Source: Bacteroidota bacterium
GTDB taxonomy: Bacteria; Bacteroidota; Rhodothermia; Rhodothermales; JANQRZ01
Length of the DNA: 64,000 nucleotides
Direction: 5' to 3'
Assembly (NCBI GenBank): GCA_038746285.1
Contig: JBCDKT010000019.1
Span: 1-64,000, forward strand
A program made the translations under genes and the position numbers. Position 1 is the first letter of the stretch, and each line of letters begins with the position of its first letter. The notes below the pieces were generated by a model. The model searched no databases, was not told the origin of the DNA, and saw only the letters and a program-made list of their open reading frames with translations. Shown here one piece after another: positions 41,450-50,906 of this stretch.

Positions 41450-42756
41450 CCCGCGTGCTGCGCAGGAAGCGTGCCGGCGACGGCGAGGTGCAGCCGCTCG
41501 GCGTCGAGGTGACGGGCGATGGCGGTGTTGACCTGCTCCACCGTCAGCGCGCCGACGTGGCGCGGGAAGTCGTCGAGGTAGGCGACCCCGAACCCGCGCT
41601 CGGCGTTCGTCAGGAGCGCCCCGGCAAGGCCGCCGGTCGTAGCGAGGCCGACCTTGTAGGCCCCGGTGAGCGTCTGCTTCTTCTCCTCCAGTTCCGCCTG
41701 TGTGATGCCGCCCTCGACAAAGAGGCGCGCCTGCTCCCGCGTCGCCTCAATGCCACGCTCCAGGGCGTCGCCGCTGAGCGTGACCGCGATCCGCCAGTAG
41801 CCCTCGTACTCTACGCGGACGCCGGAGAGCGCCGAGCCGATCCCGTAGGTCAGCCCCTGCTCGTCGCGGACGGTGCTCATCAGGCGTGCCGAGAAGTTGC
41901 CGCCGAGGACGTAGTTGCCGAGGTGGAGCGCGAGGAAGTCGTCGCTGTCGCGGCGGAGCGCGACGGGGTGCCCGAAGCGGACGTCGAGGTTCTGCCGGTC
42001 GGCGATCTCGACCTCGACCCGGCCCGGCGGCCCGGCGTCGGCAGCCGCGGCGAAGGAAGCGGCGGCGGTCGGCACCGGCCAGTCGCCGAGGGTGTCGGCC
42101 GTGAGACGGGCGGTGGCCTCGGGGTCGCAGGCCCCGGCGAAGGCGACGAGGAGGCCGCGCCCGCCGAGGTGCGCCGCGTGGTAGGCCCGCACGTCCTCGA
42201 CCGAGAGCGCCTCCAGCCGGTCCAGCATCGCCCCAACGTCAGGCTGGAAGTTGGGGTGGTCGGCCGGGTAGAGCCGGCGCGCGAGTGCCCCCGACGCCTG
42301 GCTGCCCGTGTTGTCGAGCGAGCGGCGGAGCGAGGCCGCGTGCTGGGCCTTGACCTTCTCGAACTCGCCCGCGTCGAAGAGGGGTTCGCGGAGCTGCTCG
42401 GCCAGGAGCGCAAGCACGTCGGGGAGATCGTCGCGGAGGGCCCGGCCGGAGAACCCGCACCGGACGCCGCCCGCGTTGAAGTGGAGTTGGACGCCCCGGT
42501 TCTCGAGCGCCTCGGCTACGGCGAAGCGGTCGCGCCGGAGCGTGCCTTTGTCGAGCATCATCGTGACGAGCTTCTGCTCCAGCTCCTCTGCTGCTCCGAA
42601 GTCCGGCAGCGTCTCGAACGAGCCCCGGAACGAGACCACGCGGTCCACCGGCGTCGGCAGCGTGAGGACGCGCGCCGCGCCGGCGTCGGCTTCGTGGACG
42701 CGCTCGGCAAAGGCATCGGGTTTTTTGTTTCTAGTTTCTAGTTTGTAGTCGGACAC
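41446..42756 (-). CDS. M16 family peptidase-like protein, non-catalytic partner
   Basis: 436 aa from GTG 42756. M16 fold (FETLPDFGAAEELEQKLVTMM; LYPADHPNFQPDVGAML; GLLVAFAGACDPEA; GLTYGIGSALSG), but the zinc motif HxxEH is absent, its place being EELEQKL. It follows a catalytic M16 gene by 40 nt, as in two-subunit M16B peptidases where one subunit supplies the zinc site and the other substrate-binding arginine/tyrosine residues. A longer frame reaches 42828 through a CTAGAAAC-repeat spacer. No signal peptide is seen. Confidence 0.88.
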   Translation of the reverse strand: MSDYKLETRNKKPDAFAERVHEADAGAARVLTLPTPVDRVVSFRGSFETLPDFGAAEELEQKLVTMMLDKGTLRRDRFAVAEALENRGVQLHFNAGGVRCGFSGRALRDDLPDVLALLAEQLREPLFDAGEFEKVKAQHAASLRRSLDNTGSQASGALARRLYPADHPNFQPDVGAMLDRLEALSVEDVRAYHAAHLGGRGLLVAFAGACDPEATARLTADTLGDWPVPTAAASFAAAADAGPPGRVEVEIADRQNLDVRFGHPVALRRDSDDFLALHLGNYVLGGNFSARLMSTVRDEQGLTYGIGSALSGVRVEYEGYWRIAVTLSGDALERGIEATREQARLFVEGGITQAELEEKKQTLTGAYKVGLATTGGLAGALLTNAERGFGVAYLDDFPRHVGALTVEQVNTAIARHLDAERLHLAVAGTLPAQHAG

Positions 42757-42796
42757 AGGGGCAAGGATTGATGAGCGGGAGACTAGAAACCGAAAA

Positions 42797-44110
42797 CTAG
42801 GGACCAGAAACTGGGTCGTAGACCCCAACGGTCAGGCGGTCGCGGTCGAAGAGGCGGCGGGCGGCGGCCTGCACGGCCTCAGCGGTGACGCGCTCGATCC
42901 GGTCGAGGTAGGTGGTGTAGAGCGTCCAGTCGCCGGCGGCGACGGCCTCGTTGAGCTGGGAGGCGATGGCGTACGGCCCGTCGCGCCCGAAGGCTTCCTG
43001 GGCGACGACCTGGTTGCGGGCGCGCTCGATCTCTGCCTCCGTCAGCCCCTCGTCGGCGACCGCCTGCAGCGTCTCCCACAGCGCGGCCTCCACCTCGGCG
43101 TGGGTCACGTCGGGCGCGAGCGCGCCGTAGACGATGAACAGGCCGGGGTCGCGCAGGCGCGGGGCGTAGGCGAAGACGCTCGTCGTCAGGCCCTGGTCGG
43201 TCAGGCGGCGGTAGAGGCGGCTGCTCTTGCCCGACCCGAGGGCGACCGAGAGCACGTCGAGCGCGTCGGCGTCGGCGTCGAGCGCGGCGACCGACTTGAA
43301 CCCGAGCATGACCGCCCCCAGCTGCCCCGCTTGGCGGACCGTCACGCGGCGCTCGCCGGCCTGGGGCGGCTCGGCCGTGACGGGGTGCTCGAAGGCGTCC
43401 GGCGCCGCCGGGATCGCCCCGAAGTGCTGCTCGACAAGGTCGAGGGCGTCGGTCCGGTCGAAGTCGCCGATGACTGAGGCTGTCGCGTTGTCGGGCCAGT
43501 AGTAGGTGTCGTAGAAGTGCCGCAGCCCGGCGGCGGTGACGGTCTCCACGTCCGAGCGCCAGCCGATGGTCGGGTGCCCGTAGGGGTGGGCGAAGTAGGC
43601 CGTCGCGTGGAGCGCCTGGAGGAGCTTGCGCGTGGGGTCGTTCTCGCCCCGGTCGAGTTCGTTGAGAACCACGGTCCGCTCGCTCGCGAGGTCCTCGTCG
43701 CGGACGCGCGCGTTCCGCATCCGGTCGGCCTCGACCTCGACGGCGAGGCCGAGGTGCTCGCTCGGGAGGAGCTCGAAGTAGTTCGTCCGGTCGAACCACG
43801 TCGTCGCGTTGACGGCGGCGCCGACGCGCTGGAGGGTCGGGAAGATGGCGGTCCCGTCGTCCTTGTTGTAGCGCGCCGTCCCCTTGAACATGAGGTGTTC
43901 GAGGAGGTGGGTCGCACCCGTCAGCCCGGCACGCTCGTTCCGGCTCCCGACGCGGTAGGTCACCATGAACGTCACGACCGGCGCGGCGGCCTGCGGCAGC
44001 AGGAGCACCGTCAGGCCGTTGCTGTCCAGGCGGTACTCCTCGATCCCGCCGGAGGCTTTGACGAACGTGAAGGCGGGGTGCTCGGCGGAGGTCGGGTCGG
44101 TGATCTGCAT
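42797..44110 (-). CDS. M16 family zinc peptidase, catalytic subunit
   Basis: 437 aa. The inverted zinc-binding motif is intact, THLLEHLMFKGT near 66-77, with the downstream Glu in NELDRGENDP region. Further M16 marks: VGSRNERAGLTG, NATTWFDRTNYFELLP, HPYGHPTIGWRSDVE and YYWPDNATASVIGDFD. No signal peptide, so probably cytosolic processing of peptides or targeting sequences. Forms a gene pair with the non-catalytic M16 protein downstream. Start ATG 44110 (MQITDPTSAEHP). Confidence 0.93.
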   Translation of the reverse strand: MQITDPTSAEHPAFTFVKASGGIEEYRLDSNGLTVLLLPQAAAPVVTFMVTYRVGSRNERAGLTGATHLLEHLMFKGTARYNKDDGTAIFPTLQRVGAAVNATTWFDRTNYFELLPSEHLGLAVEVEADRMRNARVRDEDLASERTVVLNELDRGENDPTRKLLQALHATAYFAHPYGHPTIGWRSDVETVTAAGLRHFYDTYYWPDNATASVIGDFDRTDALDLVEQHFGAIPAAPDAFEHPVTAEPPQAGERRVTVRQAGQLGAVMLGFKSVAALDADADALDVLSVALGSGKSSRLYRRLTDQGLTTSVFAYAPRLRDPGLFIVYGALAPDVTHAEVEAALWETLQAVADEGLTEAEIERARNQVVAQEAFGRDGPYAIASQLNEAVAAGDWTLYTTYLDRIERVTAEAVQAAARRLFDRDRLTVGVYDPVSGP

Positions 44111-44208
44111 AGGGTGCGGGGGCTAGAAACCAGGAAACCAGCACACGCACCGCCCGCGAGAGGTTCCACCTGCGTCTCGTGCTGCTACAGGCTCACCCTG
44201 ACGGGCTT

Positions 44209-44275
44209 GTCATCCCGAACTCGGTTCAGGATCTCGGAGCCACGCTTTAGATCCCGGATCGGGGTCCGGGATGAC
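44209..44275. repeat. Inverted-repeat element, GTCATCCCGAACTC family (copy 2)
   Basis: 67 nt with perfect 9-bp ends GTCATCCCG/CGGGATGAC. Arms GTCATCCCGAACTCGGTTC and, from the right, GTCATCCCGGACCCCGATC are diverged copies of one another. Lies between polA and the M16 pair. Same family as 24114-24193. Confidence 0.85.
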
Positions 44276-44312
44276 AGCGGAGGGGGCCCGTCAGTCTCAG
44301 CTTGCCGGAGGA

Positions 44313-47300
44313 CTAGTGCGCGTCGAGCCAGTTGCTTCCGAAGCCTACGTCGACGACGACCGGCACGTCCAGCGGGAGCGCGCCCGTCATCGCCTCGCGG
44401 ACGAGGGCCGCCATCCGGTCGCGCTCGTCGTCGGCGACCTCGAAGACGAGCTCGTCGTGGACCTGGAGGATCATCCGCGAGGCCAGCCCCTCGGCGGCGA
44501 GGCGCTCGTGGATGCGGATCATGGCGATCTTGATCATGTCGGCCTGCGTCCCCTGGATCGGCATGTTGACCGCCGTGCGCTCGGCGAAGGCGCGGTCGTT
44601 GGGGTTGCGACTGTTCATCTGCAGGTAGTACCGCCGTCGGCCGGTCAATGTCTCTGCATAATGATGCATGTGCGCCAACTCCGCCTTCTGAGACCTCGCT
44701 CTTTCAATCAGTTCGTCCGCAAAAGAAGCGACCCGGGGGAAGGCAGCTTTGTACTCATTGATCAATTGCTGCGCCTCGCTGTTGCCGATGCGGAGGCGCT
44801 GGGCAAGCCCGAAGGCGGAGATGCCATACGGGATGCCGTAGTTGACCTGCTTGACCCGGTCGCGCTGCGCCCGCGTCACGTCGCCGTAGGCCACCTCGAA
44901 GACGCGGGCCGCCGTCGCGGTGTGGATGTCCTGCTCCTGCCGGAACGCCTCCACGAGGTCGGGGTCGCCCGACATCGAGGCGATGATCCGGAGCTCGATC
45001 TGCGCGTAGTCCGCCGCCATCAGCACATGCCCCGGCTCGACGACGAACGCGCGGCGGATCTCCTTGCCGAGGTCGGTGCGGACCGGGATGTTCTGGAGGT
45101 TGGGGTTCGACGACGAGAGCCGGCCGGTCGCGGTGACGGCCTGGTTGAAGTCGGTGTGGACGCGGCCGGTGTCGGGGTGGATTAGTTCGGGGAGCTTGTC
45201 GACGTAGGTCGACTTGAGCTTCGAGACCTTGCGCCAGTCGAGCACGAAGGCCGGGAGCGGGTGCTCCTGCGCGAGTTCGGCGAGCACCTTCTCGTCGGTC
45301 TTCGGCTTGCCCGTCTTGGTCTTGCCGAGCGGCTGGAGGCCAAGCCCGAACGTCGGGGCTTCTTCGGCGAGCTGCTTTTTGGTCTTCGGCTTGGCGTCAG
45401 GGTCGCCGGCGACGGTGCCGGCCTCGTTGTCTTTCACATCCTGCACCCACTGCTCGTACGCCGCCTTCTCCTCGCTAGAGGGCGGGTCGTTGAAGAGGAC
45501 CTCGCCGAGCTGCTTCGTGGAGCCGATTCCAAACGTGCGCCCGGCCTCGGCGTAGACCTGCGCCTCGAGCTCGGCGAGCTGCGCGTCGAGTTGGGCGCGG
45601 ATGTCGGCGAGGACGCCCTCGTCGACCTTGACGCCGGCCATCTCCATCTCGGCGAGGACCGGGACGAGCGGGAACTCGATCTCCTCGGCGATTTGGAGGA
45701 GCCGCCCTGCGCCGTCGTCCATCTTCTTCAGCTCCTCGGAGAGCACCGCCACGAGGCGGAGCGCGATGTCGGCGTCCTCGCAGGCGTAGGGCCCCACGTC
45801 CTCGACCGGCACGTCGCGCATCGTGAGCGCGTTCTTGCCGGTCCCGATGAGGTCTGAAATCGGCTGCGGGCGGTAGTTGAGGTGGAAGCTCGCCACGTCG
45901 TCGAGCTTGTGGCTGGCCTCGGGGTTGAGGAGGTAGTGGGCGATCATCGTGTCGAAGACCGGCCCGCCGACGGCCACGCCGTGGCGCCGCATCACGACGA
46001 GGTCGTACTTGACGTTGTGCCCGACTTTGGGGAGGTCGGCGTTCTCTAGCGCCGGGCGGAGCGCGTCGAGGGTCTTGGGCGTGGCGGTGCCGTCGGGGAG
46101 CGGGGTCGGGACGTAGACCGCGGCCTTCTCGCGCTGCGCGAGCGAGACGCCGACGAGCTCGGCGTGCATCGGGTCGGTCGAGGTCGTCTCGGTGTCGAAG
46201 CTGAGGCGCTCGGCGCCGCGGACGGCGTCCTCGGCGAGGCCGAGGTCGCCCTGCTCCCAGACGGTCTGGTAGTCGACGGCGTCCTCGTCGAGGGCGACGA
46301 CCGGCTCGTAGGGCCCGAAATCAAACTCGAGCGCGGGGTCGTTCTCGGGGAGCAGCCTCGCTTTGCGGGGGCCGCCGCTGGAGCGCTGGCGGACGCGGCC
46401 CTCGGCGTAGTCTTTGGCCCGGTTGCGGAGCCGCGACCCAAAGCCGACCTCGTCGAAGAGCGCCTCGAGTGCGCCCAGGTCGGGGTCGGTGCGGCGGAGC
46501 GTGTGCCAGTCGAGCGGCGAGCCGTCGGGGGCAGCAAGAGGGACGTCGGTGCGGATCGTGACGAGCTGCTTCGAGAGGCGGGCGTCGTCGGCGTGGTTCG
46601 TCATGCCTTCGCGGGCGCGCTTGCCCTTGAGGTCGGCCGCGTGCTCGATGATCGTCTCGACGGTGCCGTACTCCTGGACCAGCGCAACGGCCGTCTTCTC
46701 GCCGACGCCGGGGACGCCGGGGACGTTGTCCGCCGTGTCCCCGATGAGCGCGAGCAGGTCGATGAACTGGGCCGGGGCGAGGCCGCCGTATTTCTGGGCG
46801 AACGTCTCGGGGGTCTCGCGGCTGAACGCCTCGCCCTGATACGGCGGGCGGAGCATCGAGACGCGGTCCGAGAGGAGCTGACGGAAGTCCTTGTCGGCCG
46901 AGAAAATCACCGCGTCCACGTCCTCCGCCTCGGCGCGCTTGGCAAGCGTCCCGATCACGTCGTCGGCCTCGACGCCCGCGGCTTCGAGCACGGGGATGTC
47001 GAAGGCCTCGACGAGCCGCTTGATGAGCGGGATGTTGCTCTTGATCTCGTCCGGCATCGGCGGGCGGTGCGCCTTGTAGTCTTCGTAGAGCGTGTCGCGG
47101 AAGGTCGGGGGCCCGCCGATCGTGTCGAAGACGACGGCGATGTGTTCGGGCTGGTGCTCTTCGAGGAGCTTGAGGAGCGCCCCGGCGAAGCCGTAGAGCG
47201 TCCGCGTGTCGGTGCCGTCGGGGGCCGTCAGCGAGGCGTTCTTCATCGAGAAGAAGGCGCGGTAGGCGAGCGCCATCGCGTCGGCGAGGAAGAGGGTCTC

Positions 47301-47393
47301 GCGGGCGTCGCCGCCGTCCGGTTCGGCAGCGTCCGGCTCGGCGTCGTCGAACGGAATGTCGGGGCGGGGCGAGAAGAGGTCGAGCTCGGACAT
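44313..47393 (-). CDS. polA: DNA polymerase I
   Basis: 1026 aa, longer than the usual 880-940. The 5'-3' nuclease domain is at about 30-310 (FFSMKNASLTAPDGTDTRTL; GVEADDVIGTLAKR; GVPGVGEKTAVAL). The 3'-5' proofreading domain is intact at about 395-590 (SFDTETTSTDP, GHNVKYDLVV, YACEDADIAL). The polymerase domain has RLSSSNPNLQNIPVRT, motif A ADYAQIELRI, motif B RDRVKQVNYGIPYG and motif C LQVHDELVFE. Motif B has Tyr852 where E. coli has Phe762, a change known in other polymerases to relax dideoxynucleotide discrimination. A 60-residue, lysine-rich insertion at about 635-695 accounts for part of the extra length. Confidence 0.97.
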   Translation of the reverse strand: MSELDLFSPRPDIPFDDAEPDAAEPDGGDARETLFLADAMALAYRAFFSMKNASLTAPDGTDTRTLYGFAGALLKLLEEHQPEHIAVVFDTIGGPPTFRDTLYEDYKAHRPPMPDEIKSNIPLIKRLVEAFDIPVLEAAGVEADDVIGTLAKRAEAEDVDAVIFSADKDFRQLLSDRVSMLRPPYQGEAFSRETPETFAQKYGGLAPAQFIDLLALIGDTADNVPGVPGVGEKTAVALVQEYGTVETIIEHAADLKGKRAREGMTNHADDARLSKQLVTIRTDVPLAAPDGSPLDWHTLRRTDPDLGALEALFDEVGFGSRLRNRAKDYAEGRVRQRSSGGPRKARLLPENDPALEFDFGPYEPVVALDEDAVDYQTVWEQGDLGLAEDAVRGAERLSFDTETTSTDPMHAELVGVSLAQREKAAVYVPTPLPDGTATPKTLDALRPALENADLPKVGHNVKYDLVVMRRHGVAVGGPVFDTMIAHYLLNPEASHKLDDVASFHLNYRPQPISDLIGTGKNALTMRDVPVEDVGPYACEDADIALRLVAVLSEELKKMDDGAGRLLQIAEEIEFPLVPVLAEMEMAGVKVDEGVLADIRAQLDAQLAELEAQVYAEAGRTFGIGSTKQLGEVLFNDPPSSEEKAAYEQWVQDVKDNEAGTVAGDPDAKPKTKKQLAEEAPTFGLGLQPLGKTKTGKPKTDEKVLAELAQEHPLPAFVLDWRKVSKLKSTYVDKLPELIHPDTGRVHTDFNQAVTATGRLSSSNPNLQNIPVRTDLGKEIRRAFVVEPGHVLMAADYAQIELRIIASMSGDPDLVEAFRQEQDIHTATAARVFEVAYGDVTRAQRDRVKQVNYGIPYGISAFGLAQRLRIGNSEAQQLINEYKAAFPRVASFADELIERARSQKAELAHMHHYAETLTGRRRYYLQMNSRNPNDRAFAERTAVNMPIQGTQADMIKIAMIRIHERLAAEGLASRMILQVHDELVFEVADDERDRMAALVREAMTGALPLDVPVVVDVGFGSNWLDAH

Positions 47394-47554
47394 CGTGGGC
47401 AGTCAGGGGCAGTCAGTCGAAGGGGCTGGAAGCTACGCCCGCCGGGTGACAGCGGCGCGGCGCGGCTGGAGGCGGATTCACGCCGTGTTACTCCGTCGCC
47501 TGACTGCGCGACTCGTAGGTTGCTCACCTCTGTCTACCCACATCACCTGTCTCC

Positions 47555-49102
47555 ATGCACGCATTCCGCTGGCTCACGCTCGCCCTCCTCCTCCCGGCCT
47601 CCGCCTTCGCTCAGTCCGAGGTCTCCTCCGTCTCCGACCCCATTCGCCCGAACCGTGCGCCGCTGGCTTTGACCGAGGAGGTGCCTGCGATCTTTCACCT
47701 CGGGCTAGGCGATCCCGCTGCCCTCTTCGTCAACCCAGCCCGGGCCGCGCGCGCCAGGCAGCGCTTCGTCTATGGCACACTCCGCGCGGACGGATCGCCT
47801 GAGTATCCGGTCTCGTTCGCTGGTCTTTTCGGCTCTCGTGACCGGCGCTGGCTCATCGCCGTCGAGAATGGTGTAGCGCTCGACGGCAATGAACGGACGC
47901 AGACCACTACATTCGAGATGCTCGATTCCGACCTCACTCGAGAAGAAGTGACCCAGTTCTCCAACGAGGCTGAGTCGGTGCTGACGAGCACACGAGCGCG
48001 CCTGCTATTCGTCAGCCGTACGGACTTCGGGGGGGTGGCCTTCGGGTTGTTCGGTGGCTATCGCCACACGTCGAGCGAGCTAGTCGAGACGCGAGACGTC
48101 GAGAGAACCCTTCGGCAAACCACGTCCTTCTCGGAAGTCACGGATGTGCGATTCGACGAAGAACGCCTCAGGCGAGACTTCCGACTCGACGGGTACGGCG
48201 TCGGTGCCGAGGTCGCGTTTGCCGGCCGGACGTGGGACCTGGCGGCCTCGGTCTCCTACCAGGGACGTGCCGATGACCTCGTGAGCGACGTTACGGACAA
48301 CCGCGATGAGACCACCGAGGAAGACTTCGAGGACGGGAGGCGCGTGGTTTTCATCTCCAGGACGAATGTCGAGAACCGGACTAGCGTCGAGGGCAGCCCG
48401 AGCGCAGTAGACTTCGAACTGGTCGGAGCGCTGCGAACGGGTCGGGATCAGGAAGACTACCTCTTCGGGACGGTCGCCGGCACCTTCGGTAGCGGCAGCG
48501 TCGAGGCTGACTTCCGCAGTGCCACCTCCTTCTTTACCCGCCGCGACGAAGACGGTGTGATCACCGAGACTATGAACGGCACCGAAGTGGGCGGAGGCGA
48601 GGAAACGGATCTAGCGACTCGTGCGACGGAGGTGTCATTGGGCTACGTCTTCGCCCGCAAGCGTCGGGGGGTAACCGTACTCGCGGCCGTCAACCCGGTC
48701 GGTACGTTCGCACATACGGAGGCCGTAGCCATCAGCGGCTTCAGTCCCTCCCCACTTCCCTCGCGGCAGGAAACCGATGCAACCACGCTGGCGCTGCACC
48801 TGCCGCTCTTCGTCCGCTTCAACGTGTCGAAGCGACTCGAGGCTTTTGGCGGCGGGACCTACGCCTACGCGTACAACCGGACAGAAACGGAGAGCAGCCC
48901 GATCCCGCTCGGCGACGAACCCGACCTATCCAACATATTCGAGGAAACGCTTGAGCGCACGACCGAGCAATTCTCGTCGGACGGGCGGCTCTATGCCGGA
49001 GCGGTGATGACCTTCCGCTCAGGTCTTACCGCGCAGGCTGTCTTCCGGGGTGACCTCGCGGAGATAGACCGCTGGACTGTCTCGCTAGGCTACCGGTTCT
49101 GA
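47555..49102 (+). CDS. Predicted outer-membrane beta-barrel protein
   Basis: 515 aa with a signal peptide (WLTLALLLPASAFAQ) and alternating beta strands ending in aromatic YRF, typical of outer-membrane barrels. NRAPLALTEEVPAIFHLGLGDPAALFVNPARAA is like the plug/first-strand region of FadL/PorV-type proteins; strands such as FGGVAFGLFGGYRHTSSE and WDLAASVSYQGRAD follow. I cannot name a family with certainty. Codon use is less GC-extreme than in neighbouring housekeeping genes. Located between polA (divergent) and rfbB. Confidence 0.72.
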   Translation: MHAFRWLTLALLLPASAFAQSEVSSVSDPIRPNRAPLALTEEVPAIFHLGLGDPAALFVNPARAARARQRFVYGTLRADGSPEYPVSFAGLFGSRDRRWLIAVENGVALDGNERTQTTTFEMLDSDLTREEVTQFSNEAESVLTSTRARLLFVSRTDFGGVAFGLFGGYRHTSSELVETRDVERTLRQTTSFSEVTDVRFDEERLRRDFRLDGYGVGAEVAFAGRTWDLAASVSYQGRADDLVSDVTDNRDETTEEDFEDGRRVVFISRTNVENRTSVEGSPSAVDFELVGALRTGRDQEDYLFGTVAGTFGSGSVEADFRSATSFFTRRDEDGVITETMNGTEVGGGEETDLATRATEVSLGYVFARKRRGVTVLAAVNPVGTFAHTEAVAISGFSPSPLPSRQETDATTLALHLPLFVRFNVSKRLEAFGGGTYAYAYNRTETESSPIPLGDEPDLSNIFEETLERTTEQFSSDGRLYAGAVMTFRSGLTAQAVFRGDLAEIDRWTVSLGYRF

Positions 49103-49146
49103 GCGGCGGGCGTAGTTTGCCCTTCTCTGAACCTCCCGCCGCTCGC

Positions 49147-50217
49147 ATGCACCAGCCACGGTCCGTCCTCGTCACCGGCGGGGCCGGGTTCATCGGGTCC
49201 AACTTCCTGCTCGCCCTCGTCCCGCGCTGTCCCGAGGTGCGCTTCGTCAACCTCGACCTGCTGACCTACGCCGGCAACCTGCTCAACCTGCGCGCCGTCG
49301 AGGGCGCCCCGGGCTACGCGTTCGTGCGCGGGGACGTCGCCGACGCCGACCTCGTCCAGCGCCTCTTCGCCGAGCACGACTTCGACACGGTCGTCCACTT
49401 CGCCGCCGAGAGCCACGTCGACCGCTCGATCCTCGATCCGCTCGCGTTCGTCCGCACGAACGTCGTCGGGACGGCGACGCTGCTGGAGGCGGCGCGGCAG
49501 GCGTGGAGCACGCCGGCGGGGATACGGGACGACGTGCGCTTCCACCACGTCTCGACCGACGAAGTCTTCGGAACGCTCGGCGACACCGGTGCCTTCGACG
49601 AGGCGACGCCCTACGACCCGCGCAGCCCCTACTCCGCCTCGAAGGCCGGGAGCGACCACCTCGCGCGGGCCTACCACCACACCTACGGCCTGCCGGTCAC
49701 GGTCTCGAACTGCTCGAACAACTACGGCCCGTTCCAATTCCCGGAGAAGCTCGTCCCGCTCGTGATCCGCAACGCGGCGGCGGGCGCTCCGCTCCCGGTC
49801 TACGGCGAGGGCCAGAACACGCGCGACTGGCTCCACGTCGCCGACCACGTCGACGCCCTGGACCTCGTGCTGCGCGCCGGCACGCCGGGCGAGACCTACG
49901 CCGTCGGCGGGCGGGCCGAGCGGCGCAACCTCGAGGTCGTCGAAACGCTGGCCGACCTCGTGGACGCCCACCTTGGACGCGCCCCAGGCACGGCGCGCGG
50001 CCTGATCACCTTCGTCACCGACCGGCCGGGCCACGACTGGCGCTACGCCATCGACCCGTCGAAAACGGAGCAGACGCTGAACTGGCAGCCGGCCCACTCG
50101 TTCGAGTCAGGGCTGCGCGCGACGGTCGACTGGTACCTCACCCACCCGGCATGGCTGGACGCCGTCGCCGACGCCTCCTACCGCGCCTACTACGCCACCC
50201 AATACGATTCCCGATGA
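49147..50217 (+). CDS. rfbB: dTDP-glucose 4,6-dehydratase
   Basis: NAD-dependent SDR enzyme converting dTDP-glucose to the 4-keto-6-deoxy sugar, first step to dTDP-rhamnose. 356 aa. Rossmann motif VTGGAGFIGSNF, HFAAESHVDRSI, STDEVFG with the catalytic TDE, YSASKAGSDH with YxxxK and NCSNNYGPFQFPEKL. Start ATG 49147 chosen; a TTG 30 nt earlier is in frame but weak. Other rhamnose genes (rfbA/C/D) are not adjacent. Coupled to the downstream HAD gene (ATGA overlap). Confidence 0.95.
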   Translation: MHQPRSVLVTGGAGFIGSNFLLALVPRCPEVRFVNLDLLTYAGNLLNLRAVEGAPGYAFVRGDVADADLVQRLFAEHDFDTVVHFAAESHVDRSILDPLAFVRTNVVGTATLLEAARQAWSTPAGIRDDVRFHHVSTDEVFGTLGDTGAFDEATPYDPRSPYSASKAGSDHLARAYHHTYGLPVTVSNCSNNYGPFQFPEKLVPLVIRNAAAGAPLPVYGEGQNTRDWLHVADHVDALDLVLRAGTPGETYAVGGRAERRNLEVVETLADLVDAHLGRAPGTARGLITFVTDRPGHDWRYAIDPSKTEQTLNWQPAHSFESGLRATVDWYLTHPAWLDAVADASYRAYYATQYDSR

Positions 50218-50900
50218 ACCTCCTCCTGTTCGACATCGACGGCACGCTCCTGACCACGAACGGCGCAGGCCGCGGGGCCGTCGAGTCCGCCCTCGCCGAG
50301 CTCACCGGCCAGCCGATCTCGGCCGACGGCATCTCGTTCTCCGGCAAGACGGACCCGCAGATCCTGCGCGAGGTGCTGACCCAGAACGGCGTGGACGCCG
50401 CCTGGACCAACGGCCGCTTCGCCGAGGTCGTCGAGTCGTTCCGGCAGACGATGCACCGCCTCTTCGACCCGGACGGCACGGACGAACTCGAAGGCGCGGC
50501 CGCGCTCGTCGAGCGCCTCCATGCCGACGACCGGGTGCAACTGGCGCTGCTGACCGGTAATCTCAGCGAGATGGCCTACCTCAAGGTCGGGGCCATCGGG
50601 CTCGGCGAGACCCACTTCCCGTTCGGGGCCTTCGGGAGCGACGCCGAGGACCGCAACGCGCTGCCGGCGATTGCCGTGGAGCGCGCCCACGCCCACGGCG
50701 ACCGCTCGTTCGAGGCCGGCGAGGTGATCGTAATCGGGGACACGCCGCGCGACATCGCGTGCGCCCGGGCCTACGGAGCCCGCGCCGTCGCCGTCGCCAC
50801 CGGCCGCTTCGACCGCGACGCCCTCGCCGAGCACGAGCCGGACGCCCTGCTGGACGACCTCGCCGACACCGACGCCGTCGCGGAGCTGCTGGTCAGCTAA
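50214..50900 (+). CDS. HAD-superfamily hydrolase (phosphoglycolate phosphatase-like)
   Basis: 228 aa, cytosolic. HAD motif I LFDIDGTLL with the nucleophile Asp (residue 7), motif II in LALLTGNLSEMA, and motif III/IV GEVIVIGDTPRDIACARAYG. Cap type C1 between motif I and II. Substrate unknown; the family includes Gph and nucleotidases. It starts inside the rfbB stop (ATGA), a coupling without an obvious pathway link. Confidence 0.9.
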   Translation: MNLLLFDIDGTLLTTNGAGRGAVESALAELTGQPISADGISFSGKTDPQILREVLTQNGVDAAWTNGRFAEVVESFRQTMHRLFDPDGTDELEGAAALVERLHADDRVQLALLTGNLSEMAYLKVGAIGLGETHFPFGAFGSDAEDRNALPAIAVERAHAHGDRSFEAGEVIVIGDTPRDIACARAYGARAVAVATGRFDRDALAEHEPDALLDDLADTDAVAELLVS

Positions 50901-50906
50901 GTCCTG

